The notes: generated by a model not told the origin, from the letters alone. DNA of 51,015 nucleotides from Goleter apudmare HA4340-LM2 (GCA_019359495.1 JAHHHF010000001.1:1-51015); one strand, 5' to 3'; positions 1 through 8,795 are shown, counted from the stretch's first letter. A program made the numbers and translations.

Positions 1-41
1 AACTGTTCTGGTATACAATCATTTTTATTTGGGGTCATACT

Positions 42-1352
42 TCAAACTGCTGAAATTGTTGTGCAATATGCATTTTGGCAGTTTTTGACCCCTGTTTCTT
101 CAAGCTTTGTGAGAAATCCGGGTAAAGTGTCGCTAGCGATCGCCTGGCCATCTGGAGTAATAGCTAGGGAATAAACCCCCCATGAGTGTTGCGTGAGGTG
201 GTTTGTTTGTTTTCCCGTCGCCAGATTCCACCGCTTAATTGTATGGTCTTGGCTACCACTAATCAAAGTCTGACCATCTGCGGTGATGGCTAGAGAACAT
301 ATTGAGTTTAAGTGTGCTGAGAACCAGCCAAGGTTACGATGTTTTCTCGTGTTTAAATTCCAAATTTTAATAGTTTTATCAGCGCTACCACTGACAAGGG
401 TTTGACCATCGGGACTTATCGCTACACAGCTGACTATATCTGTATGTCCCTCAAGAGTGTAGAGATGTGTTCCTGTCTTCAAACTCCAAATCTTAATAGT
501 TTTATCAGCACTACCACTGACAAGGGTTTGGCCATCAGAACTGATCGCTACACAATTTACTGTATCGGTATGGTCAGTAAGTGTATAGCTACATTTCCAT
601 GTCTGCACTTGACTGGTGGGATGGGGACGTGGAACTGCAAAGTCTTTGTGAGTAGTTGAAGCTTTGACAGTTTTAGCAATTTGTATTTTGTGACCTGCTT
701 TCACCGGATGCATTTCTGGTCTCATGTCCGGTCTTTGGGCTTGCACTTTCCCTAGAACGTAATCATTCAACTCATCCACAGAAATCACACCGTCTTGGTT
801 GACATCTGCGGCGCCAGTCTCAATCCCCTCTACTAGATATCGAGTGTAAATGCCTGACTCTTCTGCTGCAAAGGAGAGCCTGACAGCACTGGAAGAAGCC
901 AGCAGGGCGCACCCTGCACTTGTCGGCTTTGGTTTCCAATCCAGGGCAAAAGCACCACTATAACAGCAATCCAGAATCACCACTTGCCATTTAGAAGGGC
1001 TGTTCTGCATAATGTTTTTCACATTACTCGCTGACACTGCTGTAGAATAAAAAACGTCTTTGCGAGTGCTGCCAGTTGCTAGATAAAGCCTGTTAGCATC
1101 ATCTGTAATTCCGTGACCGGAGAAAAATAAAAGAGTGACGTCATTCTTTTCACAATTGTTAAATAGCTCTTCAATGGCTATTTGCATGGTAATTAAATCA
1201 GGGTTTACCAGCGTTTTGACTGCAAAGCCACCCAAATCTGGGTTTTGTAAAACTCGCTGCATGGCTGCTACATCACGAGTGGCAGTAGGAATTGGTGATA
1301 ACCCAGCTTGATAATCACTCACTCCGATCAGCAGTGCTAACTTCTTAGCCAT
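42..1352 (-). CDS. Caspase-fold (C14) protease with a short C-terminal WD40 tail
   Basis: A 436-residue protein. Residues 1-225 form a caspase/metacaspase-type peptidase domain. The catalytic pair is visible as H80 in FSGHG and C130 in LDCCYSG. Residues 183-194 match a canonical EF-hand loop (D, N, D, G, I, E at positions 1, 3, 5, 6, 8, 12). After a linker, three WD40 repeats with DGQTLVSGS-type cores and a partial fourth follow from about residue 255. The protein then departs from the WD40 pattern after GQAIASD and ends in an unrelated tail of about 28 residues, so the propeller is incomplete. AAGGA precedes the ATG at good spacing. It lies 11 bases after the EACC1-like gene and probably shares its transcript. 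Its N-terminus is clearly paralogous to the caspase-dynamin protein encoded divergently. Proteolysis controlled through a WD40 scaffold is inferred from related proteins; the substrate is unknown. Confidence 0.85.
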   Translation of the reverse strand: MAKKLALLIGVSDYQAGLSPIPTATRDVAAMQRVLQNPDLGGFAVKTLVNPDLITMQIAIEELFNNCEKNDVTLLFFSGHGITDDANRLYLATGSTRKDVFYSTAVSASNVKNIMQNSPSKWQVVILDCCYSGAFALDWKPKPTSAGCALLASSSAVRLSFAAEESGIYTRYLVEGIETGAADVNQDGVISVDELNDYVLGKVQAQRPDMRPEMHPVKAGHKIQIAKTVKASTTHKDFAVPRPHPTSQVQTWKCSYTLTDHTDTVNCVAISSDGQTLVSGSADKTIKIWSLKTGTHLYTLEGHTDIVSCVAISPDGQTLVSGSADKTIKIWNLNTRKHRNLGWFSAHLNSICSLAITADGQTLISGSQDHTIKRWNLATGKQTNHLTQHSWGVYSLAITPDGQAIASDTLPGFLTKLEETGVKNCQNAYCTTISAV

Positions 1353-1363
1353 TTAAATTTCCT

Positions 1364-1744
1364 TCAAAGGCTGGCTAGTATTTCCTTGACGGTTCTTTCC
1401 GCTTCTAGTAGCTCTTGTCGGCTATTAGCTGCAATCTCAACCTTTTTATTATTGGCTTCAATTAGGATCTTAATGGGTTTGTTGCCCAGGCGATCGCCGA
1501 CAAATCCCAAAAAAGATTTAACATTATTAATATTTACTACTGCCGTTAATTTTCCTACCAAAAAAGCAATTCCTGGCTTACTTCCTGCTTCTGGGTTTGG
1601 GTCTTGTGTCCGCTCAACTCGCTCTACTTCCTCCAGATTGCTGAGTTGATTCCATAAATTCTGCACTATTTCTTGTTTTTCTTCTGCATCTAATTCGGGG
1701 TCATTTACAGAGATTGTAAAGCTGACAGTAGATACTGTTGCCAT
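1364..1744 (-). CDS. EACC1-like small protein (effector-associated component)
   Basis: A 126-residue protein without signal peptide or membrane segment. It has an N-terminal strand region (VSFTISVND), a helix rich in Glu and Leu, then a beta-rich core and a final Glu/Lys helix ending AERTVKEILASL. Length, layout and the C-terminal pattern match my recollection of EACC1 (effector-associated constant component 1), a small partner found beside caspase, TIR or NACHT-type effectors in bacterial conflict systems. That assignment is from memory of the family and was not tested by a search. It sits immediately upstream of the caspase-WD40 gene on the same strand, which is the expected arrangement of an adaptor with its effector. 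The ATG follows a weak GGAT element. Confidence 0.65.
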   Translation of the reverse strand: MATVSTVSFTISVNDPELDAEEKQEIVQNLWNQLSNLEEVERVERTQDPNPEAGSKPGIAFLVGKLTAVVNINNVKSFLGFVGDRLGNKPIKILIEANNKKVEIAANSRQELLEAERTVKEILASL

Positions 1745-2038
1745 AATAAATCCGGATTAAAGACTATTACTGCTTTATAGTAATTGATTTCGTGTAGTCT
1801 GTGTGTCACATTGTAAGGATTGCGACTGCGATCGCTTACAATCAAAATCCCCAATTTGTTTAAGGGTGTTGTTGACAAATGATACATAATACCCATGTCT
1901 ACGCCACAAAATTGGGTATGAGCGAACAACTGTACTCTAAAGTATGGGGAAAAACTCACCTGACAGTTTTAGATATACTATGTTGTATGTATACATAATC
2001 TATCTTGCGCCAACTTTTCATCGAACTGCAAAATTATA
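1745..2038. promoter_or_regulatory. Divergent intergenic region between the two caspase units
   Basis: This 294-base gap separates the start codons of the EACC1-like gene (minus) and the caspase-dynamin gene (plus), so it must hold both promoters unless transcription enters from outside. It contains one HIP1-like GCGATCGC near 1830. An 84-codon minus-strand reading frame overlaps the EACC1 start and looks spurious. I could not identify a convincing operator or -35/-10 pair by eye. Confidence 0.5.
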
Positions 2039-5000
2039 ATGGCTAAGGTAGCACTGCTGATCGGAATTAGCGAATACGAGCCAGGACTAGCACCGCTACC
2101 TAAGGCTGTAAATGATGTTGAGGCGATGCAACGAGTTTTAGTCAATCCCGAAATGGGTGATTTTGCTCCGGGGGATATCACAGTGCTGAAAAATCCCCAA
2201 CGGCAAGAGATGGAAAAGGAAATTTATAACTTGTATGCTAATCGTCAGAAAGATGATTTGGTGCTTTTATACTTTTCTGGTCATGGCGTAACAGTAGATA
2301 ATGGTGACTTCTACTTTTCAACTCGCCAAACTGAAAAAAATCAGAATAAATTGCTCCCATTCACAGCCGTAGCTGCGACAAGTGTACATAGCTGGATGAG
2401 CCAGAGCAAATCTAAGCGACAGGTACTAATTTTAGATTGTTGCTTTAGTGGTGCTTTTGCCAAAGGTTTGACAGCTAAAGACATTGGTAATATTCATTTG
2501 CAACAGCAATTAGGTGGTGAGGGAAGAGCAATTCTGACAGCTTCCACCTCTACACAATATGCTTTTGAATCTGATGATTTAGACTTATCGATTTACACTC
2601 ATTATCTGGTAGAAGGCATAGAAAAAGGTGTAGCCGACAAAGACAATGATGGTTTAATTGCGGTGGATGAGTTGCATGACTATGCAAAAAGCAAAGTGCA
2701 AGAAGCATCTCCCGCCATGACACCAGAGTTTTATCCTTTCAAAGATGGTTATCGGATTTTTCTGGCGAAGTCGCCCAAAGATGATCCTAAGCTGAAATAT
2801 CGTAAAGAAGTAGAACGCCGTATCTATCGTGGTGACTTTTCCATCCCTGCTCGTCGCTTGTTAAACTCATTACGCAATCAGTTAAAACTTGACTCTCATA
2901 TTGCTGATGCCATTGAAGCCGAAGTTAAACAACCATATCTTGAGTACCAGCGTAAGTTAAAAGAATATGAAGACACGCTGATTGCTACAATTGAAGATGA
3001 GCCAAATTTGAGTGAAAGAACTCTCAATGACCTCAGAGACTATCAGCAAGATTTAGGTTTGCGAGATGAAGATGTCGCACCGATTAATCAAGAATTTTCT
3101 ATAGCTATTAATAATGAACATCCTTTGAGTGATATTGATAGCAGTAGATTGAATAGTTCGCAGCAACCGCCACAGCCTAAAGAAGAAGATACAGTACTGA
3201 ATAATAACAAACCCACATACATAATTGAAGATACCTTATCTTCCCTATCTCTAACAGGATGGAACAAAGTAAGGAATAATTTCGTGCTGGATTTGAAGAG
3301 GTTGCGCTCATTTTCAGAAAAGTTGAATCTCCAGCAATCACTATTATTTATTGATGAAGTCATAGCAAGGATAGAGAATTACACATTTTGGATTGCAGTT
3401 GTTGGAGAAATTAAGCGTGGTAAGAGTACATTCATTAATGCTTTGTTAGGGCAAGAAATTTTACCCTTGGATATTGAACCATGTTCTGCTACCCTGACTC
3501 GTGTTACTTATGGTTTGGATTCCTATGTGGAAGTGGAATTTAAAGATGGTCATCAAGAAAAAATAGAAATTGAGAAACTCAGCGAATATGTTACTCAGTT
3601 AACGCCTGAAGCTGAAGCAACGGCAGCAAATGTGAAAGAAGCTGTTGTTTATTACCCAGCTAAGTATTGCAGAAATAATGTAGATATTATTTACACTCCA
3701 TCATTGGATGATGACTCTAGTATGGTTACTGTGACTCTTTCTGTATTACCAAAGGTTGATGTTGCTATTATGGTAATTATGGCGCAAGTACCGTTTTCGG
3801 AAGTAGAAAGAGACTTTTTACAGAACAAATTATTAACTAGTGACTTAGGTAGGATAATTTTTGTAGTTAATGGAATTGACCGTTGTAATCGGACTGAAGA
3901 TGCTGACAAAGTTATTGCTATTGTGCAAAAACGCATAGAAAAGTGTGTATTAGAGCGAGCAGCACAACAGTGGGGTAAAGATTCGACTGAATATGAAGTT
4001 TATCGGAAAAAGATTGGAAAACCAAAAGTTTTTGGGCTTTCCGCTTCTCAAGCTTTAAAAGCTAAGATTAACAATGATGATGAACTGTTGGCTAAAAGTC
4101 GGTTTACAGAATTTGAACAGGCTTTAGAAGAGTTTCTGCCGAAAGAAAGGGATGCTATTACATTACAGGTATCTCTAAATCTTGCGATCGCGTCATCTGC
4201 GGAAATCTTATCAGTGATTAATATTCAAGAAAATGCCCTCAACATGAAGCTAGAAGAATTTGAGAGAGCCTACGGAACTTCCATTAAAGAAATTTCTGAG
4301 ATCCGACAGCGAAGAAAAGAGGAAATGCAGCTCATTGATCAGGCGGCGGAAAATATCAAGCTTAATGTTAGACCTTTACTTAATAAGCTAGAAGACGATT
4401 TAAAACAGACAGCAATACAAGCAATTGACTCTACTAAAATTACGCCCGAAGAGTTAAGCAACAAAAAAGTGTTGACTAAAAAACTAGGTGATAAAGTTTC
4501 TAGTAGCTTGCGAAATTCAGTACAAAAGTTAGTTGATAAAATTCAGTCAGAATTTGAAGCAGCTTCAAATTGCCAGAAGAATTCAATTGAAGAAACAATT
4601 GCCGATGTTGATAGCTTTGCTAAAGTTATTATTAGTATTGATTCATTAGTAATGAGAATTGCAGTGATTTCTAGTTTTATTGTAGATGGTTGGTTAACTA
4701 AATTAGTGTTTGGTAGTGAATCAGTAAATGCCTTTAAAGAAAATTATAAAGGCGTAGTTCTTAAGGAAATTGAGAAACAACTGAAATTAGACCCCATCAA
4801 CAAAAAATTGGAGGATTATATTTCTGCATGTTTCGAGCATTTAAAACAAACACTAAGTCAAGAAGTAGAAGCGTTGCTAGATAATACCCAAAATACTCTG
4901 ATTGAACTGAACCACAAACGACAACGCAATGAGGTTCTCACTGAAGCCGAACGCAAGGAATTGGCTGAGATACGTGCAGAAACAGAGATAATTTTGGGTA

Positions 5001-5047
5001 GCGCCGAAAGACGCTCGAAAGAACTTGCGGAAATCATGAGTTTTTAA
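2039..5047 (+). CDS. Caspase / helical region / dynamin-like GTPase fusion
   Basis: A 1002-residue protein. Residues 1-245 are a caspase-fold peptidase with H82 (FSGHG) and C135 (LDCCFSG), plus an EF-hand-type loop at 200-211 (DKDNDGLIAVDE). Residues 250-350 are a helical region of a kind that recurs after caspase domains in cyanobacterial proteins; I know no settled name for it. Residues 405-720 form a dynamin-like GTPase. The P-loop GEIKRGKST is at 456-464 and a SATLTR switch I candidate at about 483-488. The G3 position, normally DTPG, reads YTPS (552-555). The G4 position, normally T/NKxD, reads NGID (611-614). Residues 750-1000 are largely helical, as expected of a dynamin stalk, with a hydrophobic stretch near 865-890 that could touch membrane. 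No clear Shine-Dalgarno site precedes the ATG. A GTPase-gated protease acting at membranes is inferred. Confidence 0.88.
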   Translation: MAKVALLIGISEYEPGLAPLPKAVNDVEAMQRVLVNPEMGDFAPGDITVLKNPQRQEMEKEIYNLYANRQKDDLVLLYFSGHGVTVDNGDFYFSTRQTEKNQNKLLPFTAVAATSVHSWMSQSKSKRQVLILDCCFSGAFAKGLTAKDIGNIHLQQQLGGEGRAILTASTSTQYAFESDDLDLSIYTHYLVEGIEKGVADKDNDGLIAVDELHDYAKSKVQEASPAMTPEFYPFKDGYRIFLAKSPKDDPKLKYRKEVERRIYRGDFSIPARRLLNSLRNQLKLDSHIADAIEAEVKQPYLEYQRKLKEYEDTLIATIEDEPNLSERTLNDLRDYQQDLGLRDEDVAPINQEFSIAINNEHPLSDIDSSRLNSSQQPPQPKEEDTVLNNNKPTYIIEDTLSSLSLTGWNKVRNNFVLDLKRLRSFSEKLNLQQSLLFIDEVIARIENYTFWIAVVGEIKRGKSTFINALLGQEILPLDIEPCSATLTRVTYGLDSYVEVEFKDGHQEKIEIEKLSEYVTQLTPEAEATAANVKEAVVYYPAKYCRNNVDIIYTPSLDDDSSMVTVTLSVLPKVDVAIMVIMAQVPFSEVERDFLQNKLLTSDLGRIIFVVNGIDRCNRTEDADKVIAIVQKRIEKCVLERAAQQWGKDSTEYEVYRKKIGKPKVFGLSASQALKAKINNDDELLAKSRFTEFEQALEEFLPKERDAITLQVSLNLAIASSAEILSVINIQENALNMKLEEFERAYGTSIKEISEIRQRRKEEMQLIDQAAENIKLNVRPLLNKLEDDLKQTAIQAIDSTKITPEELSNKKVLTKKLGDKVSSSLRNSVQKLVDKIQSEFEAASNCQKNSIEETIADVDSFAKVIISIDSLVMRIAVISSFIVDGWLTKLVFGSESVNAFKENYKGVVLKEIEKQLKLDPINKKLEDYISACFEHLKQTLSQEVEALLDNTQNTLIELNHKRQRNEVLTEAERKELAEIRAETEIILGSAERRSKELAEIMSF

Positions 5048-5794
5048 GAATTTGTTTGAGAAGTATAAATTAATACTAGTAGTCTGTCAAGATAAAAATG
5101 ATGGACTGTAGTGCGGGCATCTTGCCCGCGTGAGCGAGACGCTCACACTACCAAAAATCCCTCAAAACAAAATTGACAGACTACTAGCCCTGGCGATTAA
5201 AAATCGCGCGCCACTTGCTACAAGTCGGGGCATCCGACGACAGTCGCCTCTCCCAAGGGGAGACGCTGCGCGAACAAGTCGGGAAACCCGCCCACGGCGC
5301 TGTCTCCCCAAAGCAGTGGCTTGGCTACACAGCCGAAACTCACCTCCGTGGGTTTGAAAGGCCTAATTTTTGGTGAGTCCGTGCAGGCGGACTTTGTTTG
5401 TGTAGTAGCGAATTATATTCGCCCAAAACTTTTCAAACATCCTCTAAGCTCGACTTTATCCAAAATTAAGAACTTGGCTTTCCTTATCCGGCAAAAATCC
5501 TAGTTTTTTGGCAAATACTTTTTCCATGTCACTGATTTGCACTCAAGTCCAAAAACTAAAACTAGTGTCCCATAATGGTTTGAGTGTCAGGTTTTGGTCT
5601 TCGTAAAAATGGATAAATGTCAGGAATGAGACATGCAAGGAAATAAATTTCCTTCCTCATAGCAAAAGTCATCTAAAGATGACTAAAATATGCACAACAA
5701 TTTTGAGTCTACTTCAGTAAACTTAAGCTATTAGCCCTTCGACTTCGCTCAGGGCGAGTGAGGAAGCCAACGGCGAGGCTATTTCTAGCTTGAG
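5048..5794. other. Gene-free region rich in interspersed repeats
   Basis: This stretch of about 750 bases between the caspase-dynamin gene and kdpC has no credible gene. It holds a MITE-like element at its left end. From 5190 to about 5345 it carries GC-rich palindromic segments such as TCTCCCAAGGGGAGA. At about 5732-5753 lies a dispersed repeat with complementary ends, GCCCT...AGGGC. Short reading frames here are encoded by repeat sequence and lack ribosome-binding sites. Confidence 0.7.
5076..5187. mobile_element. MITE-like element with 15-bp perfect terminal inverted repeats
   Basis: CTAGTAGTCTGTCAA at 5076-5090 is the exact reverse complement of TTGACAGACTACTAG at 5173-5187. The 112-base element has no coding capacity. 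Its interior has two hairpins, GCGGGCATCTTGCCCGC and GTGAGCGAGACGCTCAC. Small size, perfect termini and no transposase fit a non-autonomous miniature element. I could not confirm a target-site duplication. Confidence 0.7.
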
Positions 5795-6373
5795 TTACAA
5801 AGCATCCAACGCCAGATTCAGCTTCAGGACGTTGATTCCCGGTTCCCCAAAAATCCCCAGGAATCTTTGTTCAGTGTTTTTATCGATTAAATCTTGAATT
5901 TGTTTTGCTGTGATACGTCTAGCATTGGCAACGCGCTGGACTTGGGCTGTGGTTGCTGCTAGGCTGATATGTGGGTCTAGACCAGAACCAGAAGTATAAA
6001 CTAAATCTGCTGTCGGTTGAATGTTAGCTTGTTTTAACCGTGTGACTTCTCCTTGAATGCGTTGGAGTAAATCAGGGTTACTAGGGGCGAGATTACTGGC
6101 TCCAGAAATACCCGTGGTAGCAGCGTCGGGTTTGGTACTATAGTCAATAGTACTAGGGCGACTCCAAAAATAGCGATCGCTCTGAAATGGTTGCCCAATT
6201 AATGCCGAACCAATGACTGTACCTTGAGAATTGGTGAGTAAGCTACCGTTAGCCTGAAAGGAAAACGCAATTTGTCCAGACAGGAGCATAAATAGAGGAT
6301 AGAGTAATGCTGTGAGTACCCACAGCGCCACGGTAGAACGAACAGCCCGATTAATTTGGCGTAGTGGACTCAT
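5795..6373 (-). CDS. kdpC: Potassium-transporting ATPase subunit C
   Basis: A 192-residue KdpC, the single-span subunit that stabilises the KdpFABC potassium pump and helps couple ATP use by KdpB to transport through KdpA. One N-terminal membrane helix (about 15-37) is followed by a periplasmic domain with family signatures: GSALIGQPF, YFWSRPS, GASNLAPSNP, SGSGLDPHIS and ARITAKQIQ-type helices. Length is normal. The start codon directly abuts the stop codon of the KdpF-like gene (TAAATG), and GGAGAGGT lies just upstream inside that gene, so translation is likely coupled. It is the last gene of the operon in this window; no kdpD gene follows. Confidence 0.95.
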   Translation of the reverse strand: MSPLRQINRAVRSTVALWVLTALLYPLFMLLSGQIAFSFQANGSLLTNSQGTVIGSALIGQPFQSDRYFWSRPSTIDYSTKPDAATTGISGASNLAPSNPDLLQRIQGEVTRLKQANIQPTADLVYTSGSGLDPHISLAATTAQVQRVANARRITAKQIQDLIDKNTEQRFLGIFGEPGINVLKLNLALDAL

Positions 6374-6613
6374 TTAAAACCTCTCCGGTTGAAAAATCAC
6401 AACGAATAAATAAACACACAAACCGACAGTAATCGCTCCTAAACAGGCGATCGCATAAGATGTATAACGTGACGCTTCTGGTGTCGCCGCCTGTACTGCT
6501 GGTGCAAGTAACACATTCAAGCACAGCAGCAAAAATATCATCACAGGAACGCGACTTCTTTTAGCAGTCAGAAAAGCAACTATTTCCGTAAAATCTAATG
6601 ATAAATCTTCCAT
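6374..6613 (-). CDS. kdpF: KdpF-like small membrane protein of the Kdp complex
   Basis: A 79-residue protein from the ATG at 6613; a TTG at 6628 would add five residues, but the ATG is preferred. Two hydrophobic segments are visible, at about 22-44 (ending LLAPAVQA) and 53-75. The C-terminal segment with LCVYLFVVIFQPERF resembles KdpF, the tiny lipid-like subunit that stabilises the complex. The N-terminal extension of some 45 residues is not found in the enterobacterial 29-residue KdpF. In Anabaena an extra gene between kdpB and kdpC has been called kdpG as I recall, and this is probably the same gene. It sits between kdpB and kdpC and abuts kdpC exactly. Confidence 0.75.
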   Translation of the reverse strand: MEDLSLDFTEIVAFLTAKRSRVPVMIFLLLCLNVLLAPAVQAATPEASRYTSYAIACLGAITVGLCVYLFVVIFQPERF

Positions 6614-6701
6614 AATCTCAAATCCCAAATTGTAATTAAGTCACTTACCATCCCAAAATTCTCACTCTAAACCTCTTATTCTCTGCGCCTCTGCGTGAGA
6701 A

Positions 6702-8771
6702 CTATACCAAACCAATTGCCACAATCAACAAATCAATCACCTTCACCGCAATAAACGGTGCAATCACACCACCAAGTCCATAAATCAAAATATTGCGCTG
6801 CAACAATTGATCTGCTGTCAGTGGTCGAAACTTAATCCCTGTTAGCGCTAAGGGAATCAGCGCCGGAATAATCAAGGCATTATAAATTAGTGCAGACAAC
6901 ACCGCAGATTCTGGGCTAGCCAAACCCATAATATTGAGACTGCCAACACCAATACCTGCAAAAATAGCCGGAATAATCGCAAAATATTTAGCCACATCGT
7001 TAGCGATAGAAAATGTAGTGAGTGCGCCACGGGTAATCAGCAATTGTTTACCAATGGTGACGATATCAATTAATTTGGTGGGGTCAGAATCTAGGTCTAC
7101 CATATTAGCAGCTTCTTTCGCAGCCTGTGTACCTGAATTCATTGCCACGCCGACATTTGCCTGAGCCAAAGCTGGTGCATCATTAGTCCCATCTCCAGTC
7201 ATGGCTACTAACTTACCTTGCCCTTGTTCAGTACGAATTACCTCAATCTTATCTTCTGGTGTCGCCTCAGCAATAAAGTCATCAACCCCAGCCTCTTGAG
7301 CAATTACAGATGCAGTGATGCGGTTATCTCCTGTGAGCATAATAGTTTTAATTCCCATGCGCCGCATTTGATCAAACCGTTCTTGAATCCCTGGTTTAAT
7401 GATGTCTTTGAGATAAATTACTCCGTAAATATCATCATTTTGACAAATAGCTAGGGGGGTGCCACCCAATCGAGAAATCCGTTCAAAAGCTGCATCTAAT
7501 TCCGGAGTTAATTGTCCATTACGAGAACGGACAAATCCTTTAATTGCGTCCACCGCACCCTTGCGAATTTGGATGTTATTTGGTAAGTCAGTACCACTCA
7601 TACGAGTTTTGGCAGAAAAATCAATACCTTCTGCTTGTTTGGGTTCAAAATCTAAGCTTGCGCCTAATTTTTCTGCTAGTTTAACTATAGATTTTCCTTC
7701 TGGTGTTTCATCAAAAATGCTGGATGCTAGTGCTACTTTTGCCACATCTGCCACAGAATGACCGTTGACAGGAACAAACTCTTCCGCTAGGCGATTTCCT
7801 AAAGTAATTGTGCCTGTTTTATCTAATACTAAGGTGTTAATATCTCCACAAACTTCTACCGCCCGTCCAGAGGTAGCAATCACGTTAAATTGAGCGACTC
7901 GATCCATGCCTGCAATGCCGATCGCACTTAATAAGCCGCCAATAGTGGTAGGAATTAGGGCTACTAACAAGGCAATTAACATGGCAATGCTGACTGGTGA
8001 TTTTACATAAGTTGCTACAGTAGGTATAGTTGCAATCACTACTAAAAAAACCTGGCTGAGGACTGCCAGCAAGACTGTCAAAGCGATTTCATTGGGGGTT
8101 TTGCTGCGGGAAGCGCCTTCCACCAAGGCAATCATCCGGTCAATAAAGCCCTTGCCAGGGTCAGCCGTTACCCGGATGATCAATTCATCGGAGGTGATGC
8201 GCGTTCCCCCAGTGACAGAACTGGCAATATCTGTACCTGGTTCTTTCAATACTGGTGCTGATTCTCCAGTGATCGCAGATTCATCCACAGAAGCAATACC
8301 TTTAATTACCTCACCATCGGCGGGGATCATATCGCCAGCTATCACCTTGATGCGATCGCCACGACGTAAAGCTGTGGAACTGACTTCTTGAATGGAACTA
8401 TCAGGGAGGAGTTTCCGGGCTGTGATATCAGATTTAGTTGCTCTGAGGGCATCGGCTTGGGCTTTACCCCGTCCTTCTGCGATCGCTTCCGCAAAATTAG
8501 CAAAAACGACTGTAAAGAATAAAATTAAGGTAATCAGACCATTGAACAATCGTGGATTATTACCAGGACTAATCCCAAACAAGTTAGGTTCAATTGTTAC
8601 TAAAGCAGTGATTATTGTCCCTACCCACACCAAGAACATGACGGGATTTTTCAGCATGTGGGCAGGGTGTAGCTTGATGAATGCTTGCCGAAAAGCGCGA
8701 GAATAAAGTCCAGCAGTTTTAGCTTTAGGTGTATGCTTGCGTTCTTGTCGCGGTTTAGTAGATGATGCCAT
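6702..8771 (-). CDS. kdpB: Potassium-transporting P-type ATPase, catalytic subunit B
   Basis: A 689-residue P-type ATPase that hydrolyses ATP to energise potassium uptake through KdpA. The phosphorylation site is D317 in DKTGT. The actuator-domain TGES motif is at 168-171. MLTGDN and GDGTNDAPALAQANVGVAM mark the hinge and P-domain. Membrane segments lie at about 43-60, 77-95, 232-255, 260-285 and near the C-terminus. The length is typical of KdpB. It lies 24 bases downstream of kdpA and 88 bases upstream of the KdpF-like gene from its ATG. The serine of TGES, whose phosphorylation inhibits the E. coli enzyme at high potassium, is conserved, so the same control is possible. Confidence 0.97.
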   Translation of the reverse strand: MASSTKPRQERKHTPKAKTAGLYSRAFRQAFIKLHPAHMLKNPVMFLVWVGTIITALVTIEPNLFGISPGNNPRLFNGLITLILFFTVVFANFAEAIAEGRGKAQADALRATKSDITARKLLPDSSIQEVSSTALRRGDRIKVIAGDMIPADGEVIKGIASVDESAITGESAPVLKEPGTDIASSVTGGTRITSDELIIRVTADPGKGFIDRMIALVEGASRSKTPNEIALTVLLAVLSQVFLVVIATIPTVATYVKSPVSIAMLIALLVALIPTTIGGLLSAIGIAGMDRVAQFNVIATSGRAVEVCGDINTLVLDKTGTITLGNRLAEEFVPVNGHSVADVAKVALASSIFDETPEGKSIVKLAEKLGASLDFEPKQAEGIDFSAKTRMSGTDLPNNIQIRKGAVDAIKGFVRSRNGQLTPELDAAFERISRLGGTPLAICQNDDIYGVIYLKDIIKPGIQERFDQMRRMGIKTIMLTGDNRITASVIAQEAGVDDFIAEATPEDKIEVIRTEQGQGKLVAMTGDGTNDAPALAQANVGVAMNSGTQAAKEAANMVDLDSDPTKLIDIVTIGKQLLITRGALTTFSIANDVAKYFAIIPAIFAGIGVGSLNIMGLASPESAVLSALIYNALIIPALIPLALTGIKFRPLTADQLLQRNILIYGLGGVIAPFIAVKVIDLLIVAIGLV

Positions 8772-8795
8772 TTTGAGTTTTAAATTTTAAATTGT

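Noticed and set aside
1705-1959. Minus-strand 84-codon frame overlapping the EACC1 start
   Set aside because: It overlaps a well-supported gene, has no ribosome site and no recognisable composition; it occupies a promoter region.
5130-5503. Two plus-strand open frames in the repeat-rich gap
   Set aside because: They are encoded by dispersed palindromic repeats, and the residue composition (many Arg, Pro, Ser) is that of repeat DNA rather than protein.
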